A DNA stretch of 62,471 nucleotides from CAWBCI01 sp963787195. Its GTDB lineage: Bacteria; Bacteroidota; Bacteroidia; Bacteroidales; JAGOPY01. Below, piece after piece: positions 9,218 through 18,280 of the stretch. The stretch is taken from positions 1 through 62,471 of the forward strand of contig CAWBCI010000022.1 of NCBI GenBank assembly GCA_963787195.1, given 5' to 3'. Each line of letters starts with the position of its first letter. Position 1 is the stretch's first letter. Below the pieces are notes generated by a model. It made no database searches. It was not told where the DNA came from and saw only the letters and a program-made list of their open reading frames with translations. Made by a program: the position numbers and the translations under genes.

Positions 9218-10240
9218 CTATATGGTCCAGGTGGTCAGACCGGCTTTTGTAAACTCGTAGCGGTTGGTATAGCCTCCGAATTTATTCAGGGCGTCAATTA
9301 CAGCGTAGCGCGTATTGTTGGGGCAATAAAAGATCATAAAACCACCCCCTCCGGCGCCTGATATTTTACCTCCTGTGGCGCCATGCTGTTTGGCGCTTTC
9401 ATAAATCTCGTCGATGAGATGGTTGGATATACCGGAAGCCATCAGCTTTTTATGTTTCCATCCGAAATCCAGGATGTCGCCGATACGGTCCACCTCCCCT
9501 TTCAGGATGGCCTCTTTCATCATGATAGCCTGTTCTTTAAGCTTATGGGTAGCCTCAATGGATTTTTTCTTTTGTTGAGTGATATTGTTGGCCTGGCGTT
9601 CGATGATAGTTGAAGACAAACGGCTGGTGCTGGTATAATATAAAACCAGGTTATAAGCCAATTCGTTCAAATATTTGCTACGGATACGCAATGGGTTTAC
9701 TATCACCTTCTCACCGCTGAAGAATTCCATAAAATTCACCCCTCCGAAGGTTGCCGCATACTGGTCCTGTTTTCCTCCGGCCATGTTCAGGTCTATCCTC
9801 TCGATTTCATAGGCCAGTCTTGCCAGGTCGTATTCACCTAAAGGCAACCTGAGCCATTCAGCAAAAGCTCCTAAAACAGCCACCACAAGAGTGGATGATG
9901 TTCCCAGTCCCGAGCCAGGAGGTGCATCCACATAAGTCTGAAGTTCAAAGGACAGGGGCTTTTTGGTGAAATCCTTTACTACCCGGTTATAAATGCCTTT
10001 CATCAGGTCCAGTTTACCATCGGTCTGAAGCAGCATTTCACTCTTGAGTTCAATAGTTTCTCCCCTGTCGATGGCATGTAATATTATCTTTCCATCATCC
10101 CTGGGAAGGATATTGGCATAAGCATACATGTTGATGGTAGCGTTCATAATGGCGCCTCCATAAAGGTCCGAATAAGGCGATACATCAGTTCCTCCACCGG
10201 CCAGACCGATTCTAAGGGGGGCTTTGCTCCGGATAATCAT
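9218..10240 (-). CDS. hddA: GHMP kinase, D-glycero-alpha-D-manno-heptose-7-phosphate kinase (HddA-like)
   Basis: The protein has 340 residues. The N-terminal RSKAPLRIGLAGGGTDVSPY is typical of the HddA/fucokinase-like GHMP branch. The ATP-binding motif PPGSGLGTSS is at residues 107-116, and the C-terminal GAGGGGFMIFY is GHMP motif 3. HddA phosphorylates heptose 7-phosphate at C1. With HddC and GmhA/GmhB nearby, the GDP-D-glycero-alpha-D-manno-heptose route is complete. The start is 4 bases downstream of the GT4 gene stop. The kinase family is certain; the heptose substrate follows from context. Confidence 0.88.
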   Translation of the reverse strand: MIIRSKAPLRIGLAGGGTDVSPYSDLYGGAIMNATINMYAYANILPRDDGKIILHAIDRGETIELKSEMLLQTDGKLDLMKGIYNRVVKDFTKKPLSFELQTYVDAPPGSGLGTSSTLVVAVLGAFAEWLRLPLGEYDLARLAYEIERIDLNMAGGKQDQYAATFGGVNFMEFFSGEKVIVNPLRIRSKYLNELAYNLVLYYTSTSRLSSTIIERQANNITQQKKKSIEATHKLKEQAIMMKEAILKGEVDRIGDILDFGWKHKKLMASGISNHLIDEIYESAKQHGATGGKISGAGGGGFMIFYCPNNTRYAVIDALNKFGGYTNRYEFTKAGLTTWTI

Positions 10241-10244
10241 AAAC

Positions 10245-11384
10245 TTATTTTTTTATTTCCAGTGATAATTCCGAGATGGTATCTACCATTCTCTTCCAAC
10301 TGTATTTCAATTTTTCCTGACGAATATTTTCAATAAAGGTATCTTCTTTTGAATCTGCAAAAAATTTATTAACGGCTTCAGCTATGGGTCCTGAGCGGGG
10401 CTCAACCACATATCCCACCACATTGTCCGGGATAAGTTCTGGAAGCCCTCCGACATTGGTCACCACCATGGGCTTGTCGAAATGGTAGGCAATCTGGGTT
10501 ACACCGCTCTGGGTGGCGCTTTTATATGGTTGCACCACGAGGTCGGCAGCACAGAAATAATTGTAAACCTGGCTGTCGGAAATGAAATGATTGTGCATCA
10601 CAATTTTATCGGTCAGCCCGTTTTCGCGTATATATTTCATATGGGGTTCGGGATCGGAATAGAATTCACCTGCGATGATCAGTTTGATGGATTGTTCTTT
10701 TAAAATCTTCTCGTTCAAAGCCTGGAGCATCAGGTCAAGTCCTTTATAGTCCCTGATAATACCGAAGAATAGAAGGTACTTTCCTTCCGGATCTATACCC
10801 AGGTTTTTCCGGGCAGTCACCTTGTCAACTGCCTTTCCGAAATTGTCGAAAAGAGGATGAGGACATGTTTTGACAGGCTTGCCCGGATCAAAATGTTTCA
10901 GGTCATTTCCCACCTGGGCCGACATTACAACAAAGCCATCCACACTTTTGATAAAATAGCGGGTGAGTATAGTATCTCCGGGTCTTTTTTCATGAGGGAT
11001 GATATTGTCGGCAATGCAAATGATGCGGCTTTTCTTATTTTTCCTGATCAAACGGGCAATGCTTCCAAGGGCCGGGGCCATAAAAGGCATCCAGTATTTT
11101 ATAATGACCAGATCCGCATTTTCTCTCCGAAGCTTTCTTCCCGTTTTCAGCCAGTTAAGTGGGTTAATGCTGTTTACTGAAGCATAAATAGGCAATCCTT
11201 CCGGTGCAGGTTCAGAAGATAGCTGGGTTTTGCCCGGAAATAATAATGAAGGATACTGAAGGGAAAAAGTATGCAGGATGACCTGGTCGCCTTCCGACTG
11301 GAATTCTTTGGCCAGTCTTTCATTGAATGCTGCCAGGCCTCCCCTCAGGGGATGTGCGGAACCAATGATAATAATCTTTCTCAT
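10245..11384 (-). CDS. Glycosyltransferase family 4 protein
   Basis: The 379-residue protein has a GT-B fold. The N-terminal domain begins IIIGSAHPLRGGLAAFNERL (the glycine-rich acceptor side loop). The C-terminal domain contains LLFFGIIRDYKGLDLMLQAL near residue 208 and the nucleotide-sugar site GVTQIAYHFDKPMVVTNVGG with a downstream LPELI near 310. GT4 enzymes are cytosolic or membrane-associated and transfer sugars to lipid-linked or cell-surface glycans. Donor and acceptor are unknown. Its place directly before hddA suggests that it may use the GDP-heptose made by the same operon. Confidence 0.88.
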   Translation of the reverse strand: MRKIIIIGSAHPLRGGLAAFNERLAKEFQSEGDQVILHTFSLQYPSLLFPGKTQLSSEPAPEGLPIYASVNSINPLNWLKTGRKLRRENADLVIIKYWMPFMAPALGSIARLIRKNKKSRIICIADNIIPHEKRPGDTILTRYFIKSVDGFVVMSAQVGNDLKHFDPGKPVKTCPHPLFDNFGKAVDKVTARKNLGIDPEGKYLLFFGIIRDYKGLDLMLQALNEKILKEQSIKLIIAGEFYSDPEPHMKYIRENGLTDKIVMHNHFISDSQVYNYFCAADLVVQPYKSATQSGVTQIAYHFDKPMVVTNVGGLPELIPDNVVGYVVEPRSGPIAEAVNKFFADSKEDTFIENIRQEKLKYSWKRMVDTISELSLEIKK

Positions 11385-11416
11385 AGGATTATCTTCCCCG
11401 GTAATCAGGGTAATTT

Positions 11417-12385
11417 CTAATTCTGCAGTCCTTCTTTGCCAATGATCTTATCTACTTTATAATAATCTCCCGAACGTGTATTCCTCACGAAAAGTTCACC
11501 CAGGAAGCCAGCGACAAAAAGCTGGACCCCTATGATCATCATGGCCAGGGCGATATAAAAATAAGGGCTGCTGGTTACCAGGATAGTCCGGATGCCCTGG
11601 TGCAGGTAATAAAGTTTCTGGGCCCCAACCCATATTGCAGCGAGGAACCCTATGAAAAAAACCATAGTACCCAAAGTACCGAAAAGATGCATGGGCGACC
11701 TTCCGAATCGGGATACGAAAGTGATGGATAAGAGATCAAGATAGCCTTTGATAAAGCGGTCGAGCCCGTATTTGGTGACCCCGTATTTACGGGCCTGATG
11801 CTGAACAACCTTCTCCCCTATCTTCCGGAAACCGCTCCGTTTCGCTATGACAGGGATATAGCGGTGCATTTCACCATAAATCTCAATATTCTTGATCACA
11901 TCATTCTTATAAGCTTTCAAACCACAATTGAAATCATGCAGTTTAATGCCCGACATGACACGGGTTGACCAGTTAAAGAACCTGGAAGGTATGGTTTTGG
12001 AGATCGGATCATATCTTTTTTTCTTCCAGCCTGATACCAGGTCAAAGCCATCCTGAGTGATCATTCTGTATAATTCGGGAATCTCTTCGGGGCTGTCCTG
12101 CAGATCAGCGTCCATGGTGATCACCACATCGCCTGAAGCCATGTCGAAACCTTTATCCAGGGCGGCCGACTTCCCGAAATTGCGGCGGAATTTCACCCCA
12201 ATGACATGCTGATCCGACTCTTGTAATTCCATTATTACTTTCCAGGAGGAGTCGGTACTACCGTCGTCCACAAAGATGATCTCATAGCTTAAATCATTAG
12301 CATTGCTTACCCTTACTATCCAGTCATGCAGTTCTTTGAGCGATTCCTCCTCATTAAAGAGAGGTATAACAATAGACAGATCCAT
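11417..12385 (-). CDS. Family 2 glycosyltransferase with two C-terminal membrane helices (DPM1/GtrB-like)
   Basis: The protein has 322 residues. The GT-A domain opens LSIVIPLFNEEESL and holds the DDGSTD donor loop (residues 40-45) and the metal-binding DADLQD (92-97). Two transmembrane segments near residues 235-255 and 270-295 place it at the inner membrane. Relatives transfer a sugar from an NDP donor to a polyprenyl phosphate carrier. It lies 32 bases before the GT4 gene and 26 bases after the DUF4199 gene, so it is probably in the same transcript. Confidence 0.9.
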   Translation of the reverse strand: MDLSIVIPLFNEEESLKELHDWIVRVSNANDLSYEIIFVDDGSTDSSWKVIMELQESDQHVIGVKFRRNFGKSAALDKGFDMASGDVVITMDADLQDSPEEIPELYRMITQDGFDLVSGWKKKRYDPISKTIPSRFFNWSTRVMSGIKLHDFNCGLKAYKNDVIKNIEIYGEMHRYIPVIAKRSGFRKIGEKVVQHQARKYGVTKYGLDRFIKGYLDLLSITFVSRFGRSPMHLFGTLGTMVFFIGFLAAIWVGAQKLYYLHQGIRTILVTSSPYFYIALAMMIIGVQLFVAGFLGELFVRNTRSGDYYKVDKIIGKEGLQN

Positions 12386-12411
12386 TTAGTAATTTATTAA
12401 ATGACACGCTT

Positions 12412-12963
12412 TCAAACAACCGGTTCTTCCGGATTTACCTTCTTCACGAAAATTGAAGTAATCAAACTGATTATCACACCCATAAAAGCAGTTCCAAGAA
12501 AGGTAAATATGAGGTACATCAATGGGGTCTGAAATTTCCGGGTCCAGGACATGGCCATTTCAAGCTCCTGATCACTCAAACCTTTATCCATCATTTTCTG
12601 TTCTGTCAATTGCATAATCTCATCGATAGTACCAGGGCTGATATACTTAAAAAAGATATAAGTATAAACAGCTACCACTATGCCGGAAAACAATGCCGTA
12701 AGAAATCCGACAGAAAATGACTTGCCATAGGAAATAAATCCTCCCATATGTTTATCCCGGAAATTCAACTGGGCCAATACTATACCTGCTATCACGATGA
12801 GATAGTTAAGGTAATTCAGTTTAGTCATCTTGTCTTCAACCAGGAGGAAAAGAATCAGGCTGAAAATGATTGAAGCTAAAGCAAGTAATAATCCATAACC
12901 CAGGGTGATGGATGCGGTCTTCGGTTTTGGGCCTTCATTCGGTGTAAATGTGTTGTCTTCCAT
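12412..12963 (-). CDS. DUF4199 domain membrane protein
   Basis: The protein has 183 residues from the ATG at 12963 (MEDNTFTPNEGPKPKTAS). It has four predicted transmembrane helices: near 20-40, 48-65, 78-102, and the last hydrophobic stretch near 145-172. The sequence between helices 3 and 4 is charged, as in DUF4199 proteins, which in Bacteroidota commonly precede a GT2 gene, as here. Function is unknown. The longer in-frame ATG at 13047 adds an uncharacteristic leader and is not chosen. Confidence 0.78.
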   Translation of the reverse strand: MEDNTFTPNEGPKPKTASITLGYGLLLALASIIFSLILFLLVEDKMTKLNYLNYLIVIAGIVLAQLNFRDKHMGGFISYGKSFSVGFLTALFSGIVVAVYTYIFFKYISPGTIDEIMQLTEQKMMDKGLSDQELEMAMSWTRKFQTPLMYLIFTFLGTAFMGVIISLITSIFVKKVNPEEPVV

Positions 12964-13291
12964 AATTTTTGATTTAATTGCAAACTTAAGAAAATATAAA
13001 CATCGCAAGATAGTAAAAAATGCCTGCCATAGCAATATGAAGGGCATTTTCAGACGGAAGAAAAGAAGCCTTGAAAAAACCCTGATACAATTTAGGATCT
13101 TCCTGGGGATTATTTATTATTATTCAATGATATAGCATGAAGGAAAACATGTTTGATCCTCTTATGAGGCTTTCTTAACTTGGAATGAGGACAATATATA
13201 GCTATCTTTGAGCCTCAGATTTATAAAACATTCCTTCTCTTCAAAAAAATAAAAAAAGATAAATTGTATGAAGAAATCTCCCGGATATTTG

Positions 13292-13299
13292 TACTTTTG
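13292..13299 (+). promoter_or_regulatory. Bacteroidota -7 box of the SRP RNA gene
   Basis: TACTTTTG matches the Bacteroidota housekeeping -7 consensus TAnnTTTG and ends 4-7 bases before the 5' stem of the SRP RNA. A TTG at 13264-13266 could be the -33 element, though the spacing of 25 bases is slightly long. Confidence 0.7.
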
Positions 13300-13302
13300 C
13301 AG

Positions 13303-13399
13303 CGGGTAAGTCCTGTACGACCAGCTCCTGCTGAATCCCCCCAGGTCCGGAAGGAAGCAAGGGTAGGTGGTTGAGCGGTGCGATGCAGGTAGCTTACCC
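13303..13399 (+). ncRNA. ffs: Signal recognition particle RNA, small bacterial (4.5S) type
   Basis: The apical SRP54-binding loop is present with AGGTCCGGAAGGAAGCA near 13344-13360, identical to the E. coli 4.5S core. The ends pair: GGGTAAG (13304-13310) with CTTACCC (13393-13399). A T-run at 13400-13406 follows directly and serves as the terminator, and a TAnnTTTG box precedes the 5' end. The RNA assembles with Ffh to target nascent membrane and exported proteins. Confidence 0.93.
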
Positions 13400-13442
13400 T
13401 TTTTTTAGTTCTTTATGTTTCATACTATATAAACACAATCCG

Positions 13443-14054
13443 ATGTTGATTAAAATTCATCCCGAAACACCCAGTCAGCGCCAGATTTTAAAAGTGGTGG
13501 AAGTACTCAGCAACGACGGTGTCATCATTTTCCCAACCGATACCATTTATGCCTTAGGCTGTAATATTTACAGTCATAAGGCTGTTGAAAAGATTGCCCG
13601 GATCAAGGGTATCAATTCCAAAAATGCAAATTTCTCATTCCTGTGTTACGATTTGAGCCAGTTGTCGGACTTTACCAAGCCCATCAGCAATGAAGTTTAC
13701 AAACTCATGCGCAGGACCCTTCCGGGGCCATTCACTTATATCCTGAACGCCAACAGCAATGTGCCGAAGATATTCGGGAATAAAAAGAAAACGGTGGGTA
13801 TACGAATCCCTGAAAACAATATTATTTCAGAGATCATCAAGGAGCTGGGGAATCCGATTATGTCAACTTCCATACATGATGATGATGAAGTTATTGAATA
13901 CAGCACCGATCCGGAACTGATCAATGAAAAATATGATGGTATGGTGGATATGGTGATTGACGGTGGCTTTGGAGACAATCATCCAAGCACTATCATAGAT
14001 TGTACCGGTGATGAGATACTGATCCTGAGGGAAGGCAAAGGAATCATAGAATAA
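13443..14054 (+). CDS. YrdC/Sua5 family protein, threonylcarbamoyl-AMP synthase-like (YciO type)
   Basis: The protein has 203 residues from the ATG at 13443 (MLIKIHPETPSQRQIL). The YrdC fold segments are IIFPTDTIYALGC near residue 27, PGPFTYILNAN near 95, KTVGIRIPEN near 118 and PIMSTSIHDDDE near 138. Sua5/TsaC makes threonylcarbamoyl-AMP for tRNA t6A37. This short form without the C-terminal SUA5 domain resembles YciO, whose role is less certain. The longer frame from 13371 would start inside the SRP RNA and is rejected. A tRNA gene lies just downstream. Confidence 0.86.
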   Translation: MLIKIHPETPSQRQILKVVEVLSNDGVIIFPTDTIYALGCNIYSHKAVEKIARIKGINSKNANFSFLCYDLSQLSDFTKPISNEVYKLMRRTLPGPFTYILNANSNVPKIFGNKKKTVGIRIPENNIISEIIKELGNPIMSTSIHDDDEVIEYSTDPELINEKYDGMVDMVIDGGFGDNHPSTIIDCTGDEILILREGKGIIE

Positions 14055-14135
14055 TCAAAAGTCCTTACTTTCAAATCATTACAAATTCAAAGTCATTTTT
14101 ATCCCGGAATTCTTGTTATATTGATTTTATTCTTC

Positions 14136-14143
14136 TAATTTTG
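14136..14143 (+). promoter_or_regulatory. Bacteroidota -7 box of the tRNA-Lys gene
   Basis: TAATTTTG fits TAnnTTTG and lies 13 bases before the tRNA 5' end. A TTG at 14113-14115 stands 20 bases upstream, the usual spacing for the -33 element. Confidence 0.75.
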
Positions 14144-14156
14144 CAGCCCCAAAAAC

Positions 14157-14229
14157 GATTCTGTAGCTCAGTTGGTAGAGCAACGGCCTTTTAAGCCGTG
14201 GGTCCTGGGTTCGAGTCCCAGCAGGATCA
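14157..14229 (+). tRNA. tRNA-Lys (anticodon TTT)
   Basis: This is a 73-nt cloverleaf. Acceptor GATTCTG pairs with CAGGATC. The D-arm is AGCTCAGTTGGTAGAGC, the anticodon stem ACGGC/GCCGT holds loop CTTTTAA with anticodon TTT, and the T-arm is CTGGG-TTCGAGT-CCCAG. The discriminator base is A. The 3' CCA is not encoded in full: CCG follows. Confidence 0.97.
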
Positions 14230-14278
14230 CCGAACATTGTCGATTGTCAATTCGGCATTGTCAATGTAAGATTTAAAA

Positions 14279-14307
14279 AGCACCTTTGGAAACGAGGTGC
14301 TTTTTTT
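14279..14307 (+). terminator. Rho-independent terminator after tRNA-Lys
   Basis: Stem AGCACCT (14279-14285) and AGGTGCT (14295-14301) with a 9-base loop, followed by seven T. Confidence 0.85.
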
Positions 14308-14345
14308 GTGCTATATTCTTAGCAAGTAGCCTTGAACATGGGGAA

Positions 14346-14475
14346 ATTTTAAATCCCAAATTCCAAATGACAAATAAATTACAAATTCCAACTCTCAAAA
14401 TTATATCCCGTCCTGTAAGGACGGATGAAAGTAGCCCCGACCTTCAGGTCGGGTTTGGGATGACACACACAAACT
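14346..14475. repeat. Dispersed intergenic repeat, copy 1
   Basis: An A-rich block with repeated CAAATTCC-like words leads into two short palindromes, CCGTCCTGTAAGGACGG (14408-14424) and CCCGACCTTCAGGTCGGG (14436-14453). It ends in GGGATGACACACAC. The same order of blocks recurs at 16622-16850. It lies in the gap between the tRNA terminator and the WG-repeat gene. Confidence 0.8.
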
Positions 14476-14487
14476 AACATCTTTATC

Positions 14488-15583
14488 TTATTTTACAACG
14501 GATACGTTCCCGATTTCAGAAAAAGTTGGCTGGACAATCCAATTTCCTTCTTTATCGATAATTCCCCAACGTTTCCCACTCTCGACAGCGGCATAGCCAT
14601 TTTTAAATGCAAAGGCAGCATCATATTGCGGAGAAATGGCCCATTGGCCTTTATTATTTAGAAATCCGACTTTATTCTTTTTCCTTCCTATTGCCAAACC
14701 CTCATAAAAATCATATGTCGTTTCGGTTACATTAAAAAAGCTTACTTCCCCTTTAGTATCAACGTAACCCCATTGATTATCAAGCTTAACCATTGCCATC
14801 CCGCTTACAGGATCAAAAGCCTTGACTACATCAAATTGTGGTTTGATACTCCATTCTCCTTTTTTATTAATGTATCCGATTTTTCCATCAGACGCCCTTG
14901 CCCAGGCTAAACCATTACTAAAATACCCAAGCTCTTCATATTGGGGTATAATGCATGTTTTTTCCGGTTTTATCTACAAAACCCCATTTTTCTCCTTTCA
15001 CCTGAATCATTCCAAGTCCTTCAGAGAAATGTCTGATTTCTACTATATTTTGGGCATCCACAGGGATCTCTGTTCCCTCCTTATCCATGACAAAGAACTT
15101 ATTATCAGATTGGGCCAGTGCATATCCTTTATTAAAAATAGTTAGCCTATCATATTTGATCGGTATTGCGATTTTTCCATCGGGGCTTATACAACCCCAC
15201 TTTTTATTTTCTGTTACAACAAGATAACCATCACTAAAAGGACAAACACCTAATCCATTCGGGCCCGGTGTATATTTTTCCGCCCAAACCAGACCAACTA
15301 TATAATTTGTCATTGGTTTCACTTTTTTCACTTCAGTCACTATTGTCTCTCCTCTTAAATTAATTATTGCAAATCTTGTTTTATACATAACCAAAGCATA
15401 TCCCTCTTCTGTAAATTCAAAATTTGTAAAAAATTTGGGTTCTATTATTATTTCCCCATCAATTTTGGCATATCCCCATTTTTTTGAACCTTTCTGTTTT
15501 GCCTGAAAAACATAAGTTTGTGACAAAACTTTCATGCCCATAAATAAGACCAGAAGCAGACTGAGAACAATTTTTCTTTTCAT
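14488..15583 (-). CDS. WG-repeat (KWG) containing secreted protein (one frameshift)
   Basis: Residues 1-21 are a signal peptide (IVLSLLLVLFMGMKVLSQ). Then come about nine WG-type repeats, each with a core like KWGYAKIDGE, KWGCISPDGK, KWGFVDKTGK, QWGYVDTKGE or RWGIIDKEGN. The frame breaks near 14938-14943. Restoring one missing base joins ..KNMHYTPQ to YEELGYFSNGLAWARAS and carries the repeats through to 14488 (TFSEIGNVSVVK). WG-repeat proteins are common in Bacteroidota, are predicted to be exported, and are of unclear function. About 365 residues when joined. The neighbouring hypothetical gene on the same strand is about 220 bases upstream. Confidence 0.8.
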
Positions 15584-15803
15584 ATTTTTTTTTAAGAAAT
15601 TAGACTTCAGTTTAAATAAACCTGGTATGTGCTTCCATTAAAAGTCAGGGTTCCCGAATATTCATTTTCCTCGAAAAACTTTAAATATTAGCTGGCCAGG
15701 TTCTTCTTATTCATCCTTTGAGCAAGATGCCATTATAATTAATAGGATAAAAAGCAAGCGGGTTAATATTTTTATATTTTTCATTATCCTATAAGTATTT
15801 GAA

Positions 15804-16400
15804 TTATAAGGCCATTAATAAAACACCTATGGACAATGAAAGGCCAAAGCCTGAAGCAAACCCATTCCAGGCAGCTTGCTTTTTACACTCATGAGCCTGA
15901 TCTTTATATGATTGAATATAAACCTGGTTACTTACAAGTTCATTTGCAGGTATAATAAGTGATTTTTTTGGTTTAGTTGATGAGACTGCTACGGCCGTTA
16001 CCAATCCAACAGGCATGATAAGAAATGATGGAACCCAGGTTCCCCAAAAAGGACCTGATTTGCGAAAATATTTACAAGCATCTACAGCTCCCTGCAATTC
16101 CATTTCATTAAATCTGTCAACTTTTTTGATTTTAAAAACATCTCCTTTATCACTAAAAGCCAGGCCATTGCCTTTTTTGTCCTTAATGAAATAAACATCG
16201 CTCAAATTTACAAACTGAAAATCAGGATTAGATTTGTCAGATACTTTGTATTTAAGCTGAAATTTAGATGCAGGCTTCCACTTCTTGACATTAATTTTAT
16301 CACCGTTTTTGGTGATAATCATTTGTTGAGAAAAAACATTCATGGAAAAACAGATTAATCCTGTTATCCAGATTGCAGAGAGAAATTGATTTGTTTTCAT
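15804..16400 (-). CDS. Hypothetical secreted/membrane protein
   Basis: This 198-residue protein is not assigned to a named family. It has a signal peptide (residues 1-25, ending SMNVFSQ) and a beta-rich N-terminal domain beginning MIITKNGDKINVKKW, as in Bacteroidota proteins that follow a 'KNGD' opening. Hydrophobic segments are near 115-135 (GTWVPSFLIMPVGLVTAVAV) and at the C-terminus (GFGLSLSIGVLLMAL), suggesting membrane association. The C-terminal half recalls small hypothetical Bacteroidota membrane proteins that carry SYKDQAHECKKQAAWNGF-like helices. The frame is intact. The 220 bases between its stop and the WG-repeat start hold no gene. Confidence 0.6.
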   Translation of the reverse strand: MKTNQFLSAIWITGLICFSMNVFSQQMIITKNGDKINVKKWKPASKFQLKYKVSDKSNPDFQFVNLSDVYFIKDKKGNGLAFSDKGDVFKIKKVDRFNEMELQGAVDACKYFRKSGPFWGTWVPSFLIMPVGLVTAVAVSSTKPKKSLIIPANELVSNQVYIQSYKDQAHECKKQAAWNGFASGFGLSLSIGVLLMAL

Positions 16401-16463
16401 TGTAATCTCCTTTTTAAATTAATATTTACATCCTAGTAAATATATAATCCGAAGAAAGCCAAT

Positions 16464-16661
16464 TTGAATCAGATTTATAAACGCTTGGAAAAAGTTTGTG
16501 AACGTTGGGTTTTTCAGGATGAACGCAATATAAAAAATGCCGAAGCCAACATAAGAGTACTTAAGCAGAATTATAATAAAGTTGAATTTATTAGTATTGC
16601 CTACTATTTAGGACAGTCACAGGCAGGAAATCTCAAATCCCAAATTCCAAAAGACAAATAA
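16464..16661 (+). CDS. Short doubtful ORF
   Basis: This 65-codon frame starts 63 bases from the divergent hypothetical gene. Its first roughly 50 residues (opening MNQIYKRLEKVCERW) look protein-like: helical and charged. The last codons run into the dispersed repeat. No family was recognised. It may be a small gene whose end was replaced by the repeat, a remnant, or chance. Confidence 0.25.
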   Translation: MNQIYKRLEKVCERWVFQDERNIKNAEANIRVLKQNYNKVEFISIAYYLGQSQAGNLKSQIPKDK

Positions 16662-16850
16662 ATTCCAAAAAGCAAATTCCAAAAAACAAACAAATACCAA
16701 ATTCCAACTCTAAAAATATTATCCCGTCCTGAAAGGACGGCTGAAAGTAGCCCCGGTTTTCAAACCGGGGTTGGGATGATACACACAAACCTAAGTCCTG
16801 AAAGGACGGAACAACAATAGCCCAGGCATTTATGCCTGGGGAAAAGGACA
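16622..16850. repeat. Dispersed intergenic repeat, copy 2 (longer)
   Basis: It has the same block order as the copy at 14346. Repeated CAAATTCC/AAAAAC words are followed by palindromes CCGTCCTGAAAGGACGG (16724-16740), CCCCGGTTTTCAAACCGGGG (16751-16770) and, in a further unit, CCCAGGCATTTATGCCTGGG (16821-16840). The GGACGG half-site is repeated at 16804-16809. The whole gap from 16660 to 17070 upstream of the thiolase gene holds no other gene. Confidence 0.8.
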
Positions 16851-17070
16851 CCCGCACAATTACAAGTCCCAAGACACATGCAAAGCCACCTTCATCTTTT
16901 AAGACAATAATCATAATAGTCAAAGACTATATTTCAACAGCTAAACAACTACTTTTCAACATGAATACAGATTTTTAGTCAAATTTTATGACAAAAGTCG
17001 ACACCTGATTAATTGTTTCGTTAACAAGGCTTTCAGTTCACATGCTGTTATTTTGTCTTTAAAATAATGA

Positions 17071-18255
17071 ATGATGAAAGAAGTAGTTATAGTATCTGCA
17101 GCCAGGACAGCCATCGGATCATTCGGTGGCGGACTATCGGCTTTATCAGCGGTTGAAATTGGCGTAGCCGCCGCCAAAGAAGCCATCAAAAGAGCAGGCA
17201 TCCAGGCCGATGTCATCGACGAAGTCATCATCGGAAATATTTTATCGGCCGGATTGGGACAAAATATTGCCCGTCAGATAGGGATTCATTCCGGGCTCCC
17301 GGTTAGCGTTCCTGCCATGACCATCAACATGTTATGCGGTTCAGGCTTAAAGGCCGTAAGTCTGGCAGCTCAGATGATTATGCTTGGTGACGCGGATGTG
17401 GTACTGGCCGGAGGCACCGAAAGCATGTCAAATGCTCCTTACCTGCTTCCTAAAGCACGCTTCGGATACAAGATGGGTGACGGTCAGCTTATAGACAGTA
17501 TGGTCCTCGACGGCTTGACTGACGCATTCAGTCATCAACACATGGGCATTACCGCTGAGAATATTGCTGAAAGATGGAATATCACCCGTGAAGAACAGGA
17601 TGAATTTGCTGTTAGAAGTCAGAATAAAACAGAGAAAGCCATCAGGGAAGGAAAATTCAAAGATGAGATCGTCCCCCTTGAAATTCCGCAAAGAAAAGGT
17701 GATCCTGTCATCTTCGATACAGATGAATTCCCAAAATTCGGCGTCACTATTGAAAAAATACAAAAACTCGGACCTGCCTTTAAAAAAGACGGTACTGTTA
17801 CCGCTGCCACTTCATCAGGGATAAATGATGGAGCCGCCATGTTGATTGTGATGTCGGCTGACAAGGCCAGGAACTTAGGCCTGAAGCCACTGGTAAAGAT
17901 CCTCTCCTATGCGAGTGCAGCCCTCGATCCCGCAATCATGGGATACGGGCCCGTTCCGGCCACCAACAAGGCACTCAAAAGGATCAAGATGGACATCGAA
18001 GAAGTCGATTTGATTGAGGCCAACGAAGCCTTTGCGGCACAGTCAATAGCTGTGGCCCGTGATTTAAAATGCGAGCTAAACAAAATCAATGTCAATGGAG
18101 GAGCCATTGCACTGGGGCATCCCATCGGTGCCTCAGGAGCCCGTATCCTGACAAGCTTAATCTACGAAATGAAGAAAACAAAGGTCAAAACCGGTCTTGC
18201 CACCCTGTGTATCGGTGGCGGACAAGGAACAGCCATTATTGTTCAAAACTTATAA
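17071..18255 (+). CDS. atoB: Acetyl-CoA C-acetyltransferase (thiolase II)
   Basis: The protein has 394 residues, the usual thiolase length. The nucleophile Cys lies in NMLCGSGLKAV near residue 88, the catalytic His in GGAIALGHPIGASGARI near residue 350, and the second Cys in LCIGGGQGTA near residue 380. It interconverts two acetyl-CoA and acetoacetyl-CoA in the cytosol. It is the first gene of a co-directional group with a 3-ketoacyl reductase 25 bases downstream, a symporter, a CoA-transferase and two KAS-III-like genes. This order fits breakdown of acetoacetate-level compounds or, in reverse, synthesis of 3-hydroxybutyryl units. The gene symbol is given by analogy. Confidence 0.92.
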   Translation: MMKEVVIVSAARTAIGSFGGGLSALSAVEIGVAAAKEAIKRAGIQADVIDEVIIGNILSAGLGQNIARQIGIHSGLPVSVPAMTINMLCGSGLKAVSLAAQMIMLGDADVVLAGGTESMSNAPYLLPKARFGYKMGDGQLIDSMVLDGLTDAFSHQHMGITAENIAERWNITREEQDEFAVRSQNKTEKAIREGKFKDEIVPLEIPQRKGDPVIFDTDEFPKFGVTIEKIQKLGPAFKKDGTVTAATSSGINDGAAMLIVMSADKARNLGLKPLVKILSYASAALDPAIMGYGPVPATNKALKRIKMDIEEVDLIEANEAFAAQSIAVARDLKCELNKINVNGGAIALGHPIGASGARILTSLIYEMKKTKVKTGLATLCIGGGQGTAIIVQNL

Positions 18256-18280
18256 GCATTAACTTGATTAGCCAAATTAT

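Noticed and set aside
13371..13442. Longer start for the YrdC-like protein
   Set aside because: It lies inside the SRP RNA and its terminator; the family opening begins at 13443.
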